A stretch of 64,000 nucleotides of DNA from an uncultured Spirochaetaceae bacterium. Lineage in GTDB: Bacteria; Spirochaetota; Spirochaetia; Sphaerochaetales; Sphaerochaetaceae. Positions 1-7,567 of the stretch are shown here, piece after piece. The translations under genes and the position numbers were made by a program. The notes under the pieces were generated by a model. The model saw only the letters and a program-made list of their open reading frames with translations, had not been told where the DNA came from and did not search any database. The DNA lies in NCBI GenBank assembly GCA_944389075.1, contig CALXLA010000024.1, forward strand, positions 23,448-87,447, written 5' to 3'. Positions within the stretch are counted from its first letter, which is position 1; every line of letters starts with the position of its first letter.

Positions 1-797
1 TGTTTCCCAAGAGAAGAAAGCCTGTACTTCTTTTCTTTCTTTGAAAGCTGTCCCGGGATGCCATCAAATATAGCAAATACCTTGTCTTCGTAACCTTCCG
101 CGAATTTAGCTACATCCTCACGATAAAGGCTGAGAATCCGGCGTTTGGCAATATTGGAAGCTTCAAAGTCCTTTCCGTTCAGATAAGCTAGAACAGCCTG
201 TGGCATGCCGCCTACAAGAATATACTGCCTGAAGTCATTCATGATTTTCCTGTGGAGTGCAGCCCCTAGTGGTTTCTTTGTTTCAAAGCAATGTCTGATC
301 AGCGGATATGTCGCTTCGTCTCCTATAGCCCAGAGGAACTCTTCGAAATCCAGCGGAAACATCTCAATGTGGTCTTCCTCGGATGGAATTATGATATCCT
401 GTACATTCTTTTTCAGCCGGATCAGCGAACCAGTCTCCAGGTAATCATACCGGCCATCTGCCACGAGGTATTTTATAAGCTGGCGTGCTCTCGGATATTG
501 CTGTACCTCATCGAATATTATCAGTGATTCACGCCTATAGAGCGGTGTAGAGTAGAAAGCCGCCAGTTTTGCAAAGAAAAGATCCAGATCCGCGCTGTCA
601 TTGATGAATAAGTCAAGCACATCTTTCGGAGCCTGCCCGAAGTCAATAATGATATGGCTTCTGTACTCTGCCTTTGCGAATTCTTCTGCAATGAAGCTCT
701 TGCCGACACGGCGGGCCCCATCTATCATCAGGGCTGTTGCGCCATTGCTGTGTCTTTTCCATGCAACGAGGTCATCGTAGATTTTTCTTTTCAGCAT
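1..797 (-). CDS. AAA_14/DUF4143-type ATPase, truncated by window edge
   Basis: The frame is open from an ATG at 797 to the left edge (about 265 residues, C-terminus missing). It is preceded by AAGGAG at a good distance. A Walker A of the GxRRxGKS kind (GARRVGKS, residues 27-34) and a Walker B in SLIIFDEVQ are visible, followed by the ETGSLIRL sensor region and the LDFEEFLWA block typical of the AAA_14 plus DUF4143 family. These are widespread single-gene ATPases of unclear function, common in accessory DNA and sometimes linked to toxin-antitoxin-like behaviour. Three phased copies of a 12-base motif lie directly upstream, which could be its own binding sites (inference). Family assignment is firm; role is not. 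Confidence 0.85.
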   Translation of the reverse strand, partial: MLKRKIYDDLVAWKRHSNGATALMIDGARRVGKSFIAEEFAKAEYRSHIIIDFGQAPKDVLDLFINDSADLDLFFAKLAAFYSTPLYRRESLIIFDEVQQYPRARQLIKYLVADGRYDYLETGSLIRLKKNVQDIIIPSEEDHIEMFPLDFEEFLWAIGDEATYPLIRHCFETKKPLGAALHRKIMNDFRQYILVGGMPQAVLAYLNGKDFEASNIAKRRILSLYREDVAKFAEGYEDKVFAIFDGIPGQLSKKEKKYRLSSLGK

Positions 798-860
798 GTT
801 ATCAAGCTCCTTAAAAAGGTTATCTTATAGTAGCAGTATAATCTGATTTTGCTTCTGAAT

Positions 861-938
861 CACGAAAAAGCAAGTCCAAACTTTCAGATTTTGCACGAAA
901 AAGCAAATTTAGAATATGATATTCTGCACGAAAAAGCA
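861..938. repeat. three 12-bp direct repeats with exact 33-bp period
   Basis: CACGAAAAAGCA occurs at 861-872, 894-905 and 927-938, so the starts are exactly 33 bp apart, about three helical turns. Spacer sequences are not conserved. The second and third copies are flanked by arms that pair with each other and co-vary: TTTGC/GCAAA around copy 2 and TCTGC/GCAGA around copy 3. The array lies between the divergent DUF4143-type ATPase gene and the broken kinase-like gene. It is probably a protein-binding array; it is not a CRISPR because only 12 bases are kept. Confidence 0.8.
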
Positions 939-1034
939 GATATTGTCATGAAGATTGAATCATTCGTACGGCAAACAAATCATTTTCAGCGTGCCTGAAC
1001 AAAACTAGAATATTTAAGTATTGTGAGGAAAAAT

Positions 1035-1589
1035 ATGCAGAATAGCAAATTCTTCATCTTCACAGGTGGTCCTGGCGCTGGAAAGACAACAACTTTAGCC
1101 TTGCTGCAGAGTGAAGGTATGAATGTATGCGATGAATCCGGGCGCAAGATCATCAGGTAGCAGATGAATACTGGCGGGTGTGCAGTTCCATGGAAGGATA
1201 AGGCCAGATATGCCCAGCTGATGGCTCAGGATTCAATAGAAGCATATAAAGCAGCTATGGATTATCCCAGGATTGTCTTGTTTGATAGGGGAATACCAGA
1301 TACTCTTGGTTACTGCCGGCTGGAGAATATACAGGTTCCTGAAGGATTGGATAAGGCCTGCCATGAATACAGATATAATGAAAATGTATTCCTTTTCCCT
1401 TTCTGGAGCGAAATCTATTCTAATGACAATGAACGCAAGCAGGACAAGGAGCTTGCTGAAGCAACTGCCGATATGATGGAGAGGATATATTCAGAACTGG
1501 GCTATAGGATAATCAGGGTTCCGCTTGTTTCTCCTGAAGAAAGGGCAGAATGGATAAAGGAAACGATAAGCAATCTTGATATGAGCTAA
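1035..1589 (+). pseudogene. AAA_28-type P-loop NTPase interrupted by in-frame TAG
   Basis: Reading from ATG 1035 gives a P-loop (TGGPGAGKTTT) and the GRKIIR block. A TAG follows at 1158-1160 (codon 42), and the same frame then continues as QMNTGG, VPWKD, DRGIPD and the FPFWSEIYSNDNERKQ block to a stop at 1587-1589. All the motifs of the AAA_28 (NadR/TTD14-like) ATPase family are therefore present in one frame around a single nonsense codon. In homologues this position is usually a charged residue, so a one-base change from GAG or AAG would explain it. The downstream part could start at ATG 1164, but without the P-loop it would not be an NTPase. Sequencing error or stop readthrough remain possible. 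Confidence 0.8.
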
Positions 1590-1602
1590 TGCCATATATC
1601 CT

Positions 1603-1638
1603 GAAAAAATAAGGAGCGGCCCTTTTGATTGCCGCTCC
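1603..1638 (-). terminator. rho-independent terminator after tRNA-Val
   Basis: GGAGCGGC at 1613-1620 pairs with GCCGCTCC at 1631-1638. Read on the minus strand the stem is followed by TTATTTTTT. It sits just 3' of the tRNA gene and also beyond the end of the broken plus-strand gene. Confidence 0.85.
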
Positions 1639-1646
1639 ATTTATCA

Positions 1647-1718
1647 TGGACGCAACTGGGATTGAACCAGCGACCCCTACCGTGTGAAGGTAATGCTCTC
1701 CCGCTGAGCTATGCGTCC
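1647..1718 (-). tRNA. tRNA-Val(CAC)
   Basis: The minus strand folds as a full cloverleaf: acceptor GGACGCA/TGCGTCC with discriminator A, D arm GCTCAGCGGGAGAGC, anticodon stem TTACC/GGTAG around loop TTCACAC, and T arm with TTCAATC. The anticodon CAC reads GUG (valine). The 3' CCA is not encoded, so CCA addition is enzymatic. A terminator follows. Confidence 0.95.
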
Positions 1719-1765
1719 GTACGCTTTAAGCATTATGCCTGCAAAAAGCGTTAATGTAAAGCGTT

Positions 1766-2230
1766 TCAGCCAAGTTCCGCAAGCGCTTTCCTGACATCCT
1801 CTCCATGAGTCGCGGTATTGACTTTGCGGTAGATCTTCAGCACTTTGCCATCCTTCCCGATAATGTAGGTTGTACGGATGACTCCTATGGTCTTCTTACC
1901 ATACATCATCTTCTCGCCGTAGGCACCATATGTTTCCATAACCTTGTGTTCTGGATCCGAGAGCAGATGGAATGGAAGACTGTATTTTACGATGAACTTC
2001 TGATGTGATTCTGCCTTATCAGGGCTGATTCCTATGACAGTCGCATCGAGATTCTTCAGGTCTTCAATTGAATCCCTGAGTGAACATGCCTCCTTTGTGC
2101 AGCCTGGCGTGTTGTCCTTAGGGTAGAAGTAGAGCACTACGACTTTGCCTCTCTCATCAGAGAGCTTCCTCATCTCTCCGTTCTCATCCGGAAGCGTGAA
2201 ATCCGGAGCCATATCATTAAGTTCTATCAT
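1766..2230 (-). CDS. bcp: thiol peroxidase, Bcp/PrxQ-type peroxiredoxin
   Basis: AhpC-TSA fold peroxiredoxin that reduces hydrogen peroxide and alkyl hydroperoxides with thioredoxin as electron donor in the cytoplasm. The peroxidatic Cys44 and resolving Cys49 lie in PGCTKEAC, the standard atypical 2-Cys spacing of the Bcp/PrxQ class, and the length (154 aa) is normal. An ATG at 2236 is also in frame, but AAGGAG sits six bases before the ATG at 2230, so MIELNDMAPDF is the better start. The start overlaps the end of the riboflavin kinase gene upstream, so the two are probably translationally coupled. Confidence 0.95.
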   Translation of the reverse strand: MIELNDMAPDFTLPDENGEMRKLSDERGKVVVLYFYPKDNTPGCTKEACSLRDSIEDLKNLDATVIGISPDKAESHQKFIVKYSLPFHLLSDPEHKVMETYGAYGEKMMYGKKTIGVIRTTYIIGKDGKVLKIYRKVNTATHGEDVRKALAELG

Positions 2231-2648
2231 TACCATCTCCTTTGAGAAGCGTCGATGCTTCCTTCTTATCCTTATCGACCTGATCCCTGACCTCCTGAAG
2301 GGATCCCATCTTCCTTACAGGACGGAGGAATGCTTCGATTGAAAGCATCATGTTCTCACCATATATATCATCATCGAAGTCTATTATATTTGTTTCTACA
2401 GTTGCATTAGGGCTTCTGTCCACAGTCGGTCTCGGTCCTATGTTCGTCACTCCGATATATTCCCTGTTTCTTATATATACCTTCGACGCATAGACACCTT
2501 CTGCAGGAATCTCAGAACCTGGAACAGCTTCCAGATTCGCAGTCGGCATTCCCACAGTCTTTCCAAGACCTTTGCCGTGTACGATTCTGCCCCTTATTAC
2601 AGCTATTGGTTCTTCTGTCATGGCTAAATTGAATGAAAAAGAATGCAT
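2217..2648 (-). CDS. stand-alone riboflavin kinase (flavokinase domain only)
   Basis: The protein covers only the C-terminal flavokinase half of bifunctional RibF: RGRIVHGKGLGKTVGMPTAN, TNIGPRPTV and the VETNIIDFDDDIYG block, which bind riboflavin and ATP-Mg and make FMN. The FMN adenylyltransferase half is absent and no remnant is seen upstream. The start is uncertain: neither ATG 2648 nor ATG 2621 (MTEEPIAVIRG) has a clear ribosome binding site, and the second fits the domain edge better. It is downstream of the TOPRIM-like gene (11 bp gap) and overlaps bcp. Single-domain flavokinases are known in some anaerobes. Confidence 0.9.
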   Translation of the reverse strand: MHSFSFNLAMTEEPIAVIRGRIVHGKGLGKTVGMPTANLEAVPGSEIPAEGVYASKVYIRNREYIGVTNIGPRPTVDRSPNATVETNIIDFDDDIYGENMMLSIEAFLRPVRKMGSLQEVRDQVDKDKKEASTLLKGDGNDRT

Positions 2649-2659
2649 TTATGCAATAG

Positions 2660-3337
2660 CTACAGGAAAAGCAACAGCAGGTTTGAATGGCGCTTCAGAC
2701 TCTCACGTCCGCTTTGTATGGCTTCCCATGTCTTCTGATAGCTGCCTTCCGGCGTTATGCCTTCATCCTCAAGATATCCTGCGAATGCCTTGCAGTCCTT
2801 TCCGAATCTGTCTGAGAATCTGTACGCAAGAGTTGTCTTCCTTCCATCATTCACATGTCCGGATATTCCGTAGATGGCGTGTTCAAGATTGCGCGAGAAA
2901 TAATAGATGGAATAGGGAATACCGCCCTTCAGCGATGATGAGGATATCAGGAAATCGAGATTGATGCGCCGTTTCATATTCCTTTCCTCGATTGATTCCT
3001 TGAACATCGTGCGTATCTCGTCATCTGAGTAATCTATGTGCTTCGCGCTGTCGTCCTGTATTATGAATTCATCAGGTATGAAGCATCCATCAGTATCTGT
3101 CAGTTCTGCGACAAGCCGGATGTCACTGCGCTTGAGTGCATATCGCTTCATCACCCTTTTCACTATGGATTCTATTTCCTTCATCGGAGTGTTTCCAGCA
3201 TAGCTTTTCACGGTAAGGTCTCCATGATAGATATAGAAAATCACCTCATCAGGATAGAAGAAGCTCTTCATGACAGGGTAGAGCGCGTTTTCCTCGCTCT
3301 GTCCCTCGACTATGAATATGACAAGCTTATTCCTCAT
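2660..3337 (-). CDS. TOPRIM-like protein, partner of AAA ATPase
   Basis: About 225 aa beginning MRNKLVIFIVEGQSEE. The hydrophobic strand followed by VEGQSEE (Glu11) and the later ELTDTDG (Asp81, Asp83) match the E...DxD layout of TOPRIM-like metal-dependent nucleases found in OLD, RloB and DUF4435 families. No closer family is recognised. ATG 3337 is favoured because AGGA lies five bases upstream and it overlaps the ATPase stop by only 11 nt; in-frame ATGs at 3343 and 3379 would overlap more. Gene order ATPase then TOPRIM with overlap resembles two-gene anti-phage modules such as AbiL or PARIS. A defence role is inference; no experimentally known system is identified by sequence here. Confidence 0.7.
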   Translation of the reverse strand: MRNKLVIFIVEGQSEENALYPVMKSFFYPDEVIFYIYHGDLTVKSYAGNTPMKEIESIVKRVMKRYALKRSDIRLVAELTDTDGCFIPDEFIIQDDSAKHIDYSDDEIRTMFKESIEERNMKRRINLDFLISSSSLKGGIPYSIYYFSRNLEHAIYGISGHVNDGRKTTLAYRFSDRFGKDCKAFAGYLEDEGITPEGSYQKTWEAIQSGRESLKRHSNLLLLFL

Positions 3338-4688
3338 CGGCATCCTGCCATGCCAGCCTGAAAGCCCTTGAGATATCATGGGAATCCGCAGTTCCTGATA
3401 TGCTTTCAGCCTTATTCAGGAGAAGTGCCCTTATATATTCGTCCCTGAGGTTGCTGTCCTTTCCTGCACGGATTCTTGTGAACCTGTTGTTCGGATCCGA
3501 TGTGCTGAACACAATGCTTTCCTTTCCGACCATCTCAAGTACACGGAGATTATGTGATGTGAATATGAGCTGGCCCTTTGCCCCATCCCTGAATATCGAG
3601 ATGAGCTCTCCAAGAAGGTACTCGAATATGGATGAATCAAACTCATCAATGACAAGGCATACAGAAGGGGAATTGTAGACACCCATCAGCACGGACAGCA
3701 TCGATATTATCTTGATTATGCCGACAGATTCGAATCTCAGAGGTATAGGCGTTCCGTTCTTGAATGAGACAAGCTCTGCCTCAACTCCTTTCTCTCCCTT
3801 TTCGGTTATCGCATCTCCTTTGATGAAGAGACCTATCCTCAGCCTCGGGACTATCTGGTCCAGGACAGTATTCATGCCCTCTATGAGCTTTGAGAGGAAG
3901 TCAGCATCAGCTGTTGATATCGTGAATGCATGAGAGATATCCAGAAGCATGCTGCCTGTCAGTACCTCATCGTTTTTCCTCACCTGATATGTAATCGGGA
4001 GCTTCTTGTCCGCATGCAGTGTCGAATCGTCTGTAGACAGGACTATGAATGATGTTTCTGCATATTCCCTGAGAGTCTTTATGTAATGGGCGAGTATCCT
4101 GTTCTGTTCGCTTTCAAGCGAAGAGAAGACATCAAATCCTCCATCATCGCTGAAGAATACAGAGACATCTTCCTTCTCTGACATCTTCATCGCGACAAGC
4201 AGATCTATTCTCTTATCCCTGCTGTTGCAGGTTATCGCTTTCATCATCTTCATAGGTCTGAGTACCTTGTCTCCTCGCTCGAATGATGCGAGAAGATGTT
4301 CGCGTTCTCCATCTTCCCTTATGAAGAGGCTTTCCTTGCTGATCGCTGCCTCGCCGTTCCTGTCACCGATTTCGACCAGATACCTGACCTCATGACAGCT
4401 TTCTTCGCTTTCAATGCGGAATGAGATAGAGACAGAGGCCTTCATGCTGTCTATGTTGATGTACTCACGGCTTTCCCCGGGAAGACTTTCCCCTGAGATC
4501 AGCTTCCTCATAACGCTCAGCGCTTCGATTGCGGCGGTCTTGCCTGAACCGTTCTGTCCATATATACCGAGGATATCAGGGGCTGATGAGTCCTTGGATA
4601 TCGCGGAAGGCATCCTGAAAGATCCATTGAGTACGTTCCTGAAAGATGATAGCCTGAGCTCTGCGATTCTGATGATGTTTTTCTTCAC
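3327..4688 (-). CDS. AAA (ABC/SMC-like) ATPase, partner of TOPRIM gene
   Basis: 453 aa with an N-terminal strand typical of RecF/SMC-like ATPases (ELRLSSFRNVLNGSF), Walker A GQNGSGKT (residues 44-51), Walker B VCLVIDEFD (Asp348, Glu349) and a TSHN switch histidine near 379. This is the AAA_15/AAA_21 architecture used in OLD-like, AbiL and PARIS ATPases. The start codon is GTG at 4688-4686; no Shine-Dalgarno is present. An extended -10 (TGC TATAAT, plus positions 4695-4703) ends seven bases upstream, so the mRNA may be leaderless. It is followed with an 11-nt overlap by the TOPRIM-like gene. Family is clear; the defence role is inferred from the pairing. Confidence 0.8.
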   Translation of the reverse strand: MKKNIIRIAELRLSSFRNVLNGSFRMPSAISKDSSAPDILGIYGQNGSGKTAAIEALSVMRKLISGESLPGESREYINIDSMKASVSISFRIESEESCHEVRYLVEIGDRNGEAAISKESLFIREDGEREHLLASFERGDKVLRPMKMMKAITCNSRDKRIDLLVAMKMSEKEDVSVFFSDDGGFDVFSSLESEQNRILAHYIKTLREYAETSFIVLSTDDSTLHADKKLPITYQVRKNDEVLTGSMLLDISHAFTISTADADFLSKLIEGMNTVLDQIVPRLRIGLFIKGDAITEKGEKGVEAELVSFKNGTPIPLRFESVGIIKIISMLSVLMGVYNSPSVCLVIDEFDSSIFEYLLGELISIFRDGAKGQLIFTSHNLRVLEMVGKESIVFSTSDPNNRFTRIRAGKDSNLRDEYIRALLLNKAESISGTADSHDISRAFRLAWQDADEE

Positions 4689-4867
4689 ATGAAAATTATA
4701 GCACTTTACTGTATGAATTTACGAAGATTTCATATTGTCTTGATATAGACTCAATAAAGCATAGGTAGCATACAGTCATAAGGAAATGGCCTCCAATGGA
4801 TCAAGGCCTTAACGCAGAGAGGAACAGCAGGTTGTTCCTCCTTTTCATTTTATATAAACTCATCGTG

Positions 4868-6031
4868 ATGGAAAGAAAGAGATATTGCCAGCTTTCAGGC
4901 AGATGCGGCGGCTGCAGTTATGTGAATATCGATTATCGTGATGAGCTTCTGACGAAATACATTCTTGAGGAAAAGTTTCTCAAGAGGTTCGGCAAGGTCT
5001 CTCCGATTATCCCTTCAGATCCATATACAGGATACAGATGCAAGGTTCAGGCTGTATGCAGGAGTGAAGGCAATTCGCTGGTTACAGGCATATACAGGAA
5101 GGGTAGCCATAAGCTCATTCCTGTGAAACGGTGTCCTCTTGAGGATCCAAGAGCTTCGGAGATTCTTTCATCCATACGTACGCTTTCAAGACGCTTCGGG
5201 ATACAGGGATATGATGAGGACCTTGATTCAGGTCTTCTCCGCCATGTGCTGATCCGTATCGGAGCAAGGACAGGGGAGGTTCTTGTCGCTCTTGTCGTAT
5301 CCGATGAGAATTTCAGTTCTTCAAAAGATTTCGCCGCAGCTCTCCATCAGCGCCATCCGAATATAAAGACAGTTGTCGCAGTGAGAAACAGGGAAAAGAC
5401 AAGCATGGTAATCCCTGAAGATGCTCCTGAGAAGATACTCTATGGCAAGGGCTATATCATCGATGAGATCTGCGGGCTCAGGTTCAGGATATCAGCGAAG
5501 TCTTTCTATCAGGTGAATCCGTACCAGGCGGAGCTTCTGTATCAGATTGCGATGAATATGGCAGAGCTCCGTGAGGATGATGTCGTAATCGATGCGTATT
5601 CAGGAACAGGTACGATATCGCTGATTGCGGCATCAATGAATGTCGCTAAGGTGATAGGCATTGAATCCAATCATCAGGCAGTGCTTGATGCAAGGGAGAA
5701 TGCAAGACTGAATGGCATATCGAATGCTGAGTTCATAGAGGCAGATGCATCGAAGAAGCTCAAGGAACTTGCCGCTGCTTCTGCCAGATGTGATGTGCTA
5801 TTCCTTGATCCTCCGCGCTCAGGTGCCACAGAGGAATTCCTGGCATCGGCTTCAAGGCTCGGGCCTTCTGTAATAGTCTATGTCTCATGCAATCCTGAGA
5901 CACTTGGCAGAGATCTCAGATACATAAGCAGATTCATGAAGGACTATCGTGTCCGTGGCATACAGCCTGTTGATATGTTCCCGGGTTCTGAGCATGTGGA
6001 GACAGTGGTTCTTCTATCCAGAATGAGATGA
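4868..6031 (+). CDS. 23S rRNA (uracil-5-)-methyltransferase, RumA/RlmCD family
   Basis: SAM-dependent m5U methyltransferase of the RumA/TrmA family. Fe-S ligands Cys7, Cys13, Cys16 (CQLSGRCGGC) and Cys89 are present; the Rossmann motif is DAYSGTGTISL, then DPPR and the catalytic nucleophile Cys341 in VSCNPETLGRDL. The usual N-terminal TRAM domain is missing. Which uridine is modified (747 or 1939 by E. coli numbering) cannot be decided from sequence. An in-frame ATG at 4796 would add 24 residues unlike the family; MERKRYC at 4868 is preferred, although no strong ribosome binding site is seen before either. Confidence 0.9.
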   Translation: MERKRYCQLSGRCGGCSYVNIDYRDELLTKYILEEKFLKRFGKVSPIIPSDPYTGYRCKVQAVCRSEGNSLVTGIYRKGSHKLIPVKRCPLEDPRASEILSSIRTLSRRFGIQGYDEDLDSGLLRHVLIRIGARTGEVLVALVVSDENFSSSKDFAAALHQRHPNIKTVVAVRNREKTSMVIPEDAPEKILYGKGYIIDEICGLRFRISAKSFYQVNPYQAELLYQIAMNMAELREDDVVIDAYSGTGTISLIAASMNVAKVIGIESNHQAVLDARENARLNGISNAEFIEADASKKLKELAAASARCDVLFLDPPRSGATEEFLASASRLGPSVIVYVSCNPETLGRDLRYISRFMKDYRVRGIQPVDMFPGSEHVETVVLLSRMR

Positions 6032-6706
6032 TCAGTTCTTCTCCGGCAGGAGCAGTGTGAATCTGCTTTTATCGAAGCGGAGAAGTCCTTCATTCCTCAT
6101 CCTGCAGAGCTCATTCGACATCGCGCTCCTGTCAACTGACAGAAAATCCGCAAGTTGCTGACGGTTAAATGGAATTGTGAAATCAGAACTGTTCTGGCGT
6201 CTGGATTCTGCTGAAAGATAGGAAATCAGCTTTTCCCTGGTAGTGCGCTTTGATATATGCCCGAGCTTCATCACAAGCTTCCTGTTCTTCTCTGATATCG
6301 CGAAGAATAGATTCTGCACGACTATTGAGTGGAAACGGCAGGCTGAGGAGCATACAGTCATGATCTTCTTCGCATCGAGAAATATGACAGTGCTATCTTC
6401 AACTGCAACGACATCATTGAGAAGCGCACCGCTTTCAGGTGCTATATATGCTTCACCGAACATATCCCCGGCTGAGATATGACTGATAATCGACCTGTTT
6501 CCCCAGTAATCATCCTGCTGGATATGGAGCTCGCCATCCACAAGCATCATAATCGTGCTTATATATTCACCCTGGCGGAAGACGTATTCACCTTTCCTGT
6601 ATTCCCTCAGATGTGCATCGAGGCAAGACAGCATCAGACTGATCTCATCCTCTGCGATTCCTGAAAACAGCTTTGTTCCTTTTAGTATTCTTATGTAATC
6701 TTCCAT
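6032..6706 (-). CDS. Crp/Fnr-family transcriptional regulator
   Basis: 224 aa with an N-terminal cyclic-nucleotide-binding-like beta barrel (residues about 15-125, with GDMFGEAYI) and a C-terminal winged helix (RQQLADFLSVDRSAMSNEL recognition region). No FNR-type N-terminal cysteine cluster is present, so it is not a classic oxygen sensor; the effector is unknown. The ATG at 6706 has AAAAGG at the correct spacing, whereas the in-frame ATG at 6730 lacks one. It is divergent from the ferredoxin-like gene. A GTTGT-AAAA-ACAAC palindrome 12 bp upstream of its start may be an autoregulatory site. Confidence 0.9.
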   Translation of the reverse strand: MEDYIRILKGTKLFSGIAEDEISLMLSCLDAHLREYRKGEYVFRQGEYISTIMMLVDGELHIQQDDYWGNRSIISHISAGDMFGEAYIAPESGALLNDVVAVEDSTVIFLDAKKIMTVCSSACRFHSIVVQNLFFAISEKNRKLVMKLGHISKRTTREKLISYLSAESRRQNSSDFTIPFNRQQLADFLSVDRSAMSNELCRMRNEGLLRFDKSRFTLLLPEKN

Positions 6707-6717
6707 AAATACCTTTT

Positions 6718-6731
6718 GTTGTAAAAACAAC
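6718..6731. promoter_or_regulatory. 14-bp palindrome, candidate Crp/Fnr-type operator
   Basis: GTTGTAAAAACAAC is a perfect inverted repeat (5-bp arms, 4-bp centre) in the divergent region between the regulator and the iron-sulfur gene. A second pair, GATATG at 6733-6738 and CATATC at 6752-6757, lies beside it. Position and symmetry suit control of one or both genes; binding is inferred. Confidence 0.5.
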
Positions 6732-6824
6732 TGATATGTTTGTTATATTACCATATCATCTACATAAGATTAAGTGAGGCCAGATTGAAAGACAACAGGC
6801 CTCAGAATTGAGAAGGAGCATACT

Positions 6825-7517
6825 ATGATCAGGAAGATAATCAGGATAGACAGGGAGAAATGCAATGGATGCGGTGCCTGTGCCGCAGCCTGTCATGAAG
6901 GCGCTATTGATATGGTAGACGGAAAGGCTATGCTGATCCGTGAGGATTACTGCGATGGGCTTGGCGATTGCCTTCCTGTTTGCCCTGTGGATGCTATTTC
7001 CTTTGAGGAAAGGGAAGCCTCTGCTTATGATGAGGCTGCGGTTCTCGCCGCAAAGGAGAAGAAGGCATCAGAACCTCTTCAGTGCGGCTGTCCGGGGACT
7101 CAGTCAAAGTCAATCTGCAGGGAAAATCATTCTGTTCCTACAGTCCCAGTCAGCAGCCAGCTTTCGCAGTGGCCTGTGCAGATCAAGCTGGTACCTCTGA
7201 ATGCGCCATATTTCGCAGACTCAGATCTTCTTGTAGCAGCTGACTGCACAGCTTATGCATATGGGAACTTCCATAATGATTTCATCCGCGATCGCATAAC
7301 GCTTATCGGCTGTCCTAAGCTTGACAGCATAGATTACTCGGTGAAACTGGCTGAAATCTTTTCCAATAATGATGTCAGGAGTGTGACTGTCGTACGTATG
7401 GAAGTGCCTTGCTGCGGCGGTATCGAATATGCTGTAAGAAAAGCCCTGCAGGAAAGTGGCAAAAGCATCCCTTATCATATTGTAACTGTTTCCACGGATG
7501 GCAGGCTTCTGGACTGA
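6825..7517 (+). CDS. 4Fe-4S dicluster ferredoxin-domain protein
   Basis: The N-terminal 65 residues hold two cysteine clusters (CNGCGACAAAC and CDGLGDCLPVCPVD), a bacterial ferredoxin fold for electron transfer; the exact cluster types need checking because the second motif is CxxxxxCxxxCP. The remaining 150 residues carry further cysteines (CGCPG, IGCPKLD, VPCCGG) and resemble the C-terminal part of ferredoxin proteins found beside Crp-like regulators and hybrid cluster protein genes in anaerobes; hcp itself is not in the window. GAAGGAG precedes the ATG. A redox or nitrosative stress role is inferred from the neighbouring regulator. Confidence 0.85.
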   Translation: MIRKIIRIDREKCNGCGACAAACHEGAIDMVDGKAMLIREDYCDGLGDCLPVCPVDAISFEEREASAYDEAAVLAAKEKKASEPLQCGCPGTQSKSICRENHSVPTVPVSSQLSQWPVQIKLVPLNAPYFADSDLLVAADCTAYAYGNFHNDFIRDRITLIGCPKLDSIDYSVKLAEIFSNNDVRSVTVVRMEVPCCGGIEYAVRKALQESGKSIPYHIVTVSTDGRLLD

Positions 7518-7526
7518 TTGTTTCCG

Positions 7527-7540
7527 ATTTGCTTTTTCGT
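7527..7540 (-). repeat. solitary match to the 861-938 repeat
   Basis: ATTTGCTTTTTCGT on plus is identical over 14 bases to the complement of the second repeat copy (894-907). It lies in the 50-bp gap before the flavoredoxin-like gene, outside any coding region. Confidence 0.5.
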
Positions 7541-7567
7541 AGCTATATTCTGCGATGGAGGATAGCT

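Noticed and set aside
861..938. CRISPR array
   Set aside because: Regular spacing suggests it, but only 12 bases are conserved, there are three copies and no cas genes.
2217..2648. Truncated RibF pseudogene caused by the TOPRIM insertion
   Set aside because: Stand-alone flavokinases of the same length occur elsewhere, the domain is intact, and no adenylyltransferase remnant is seen.
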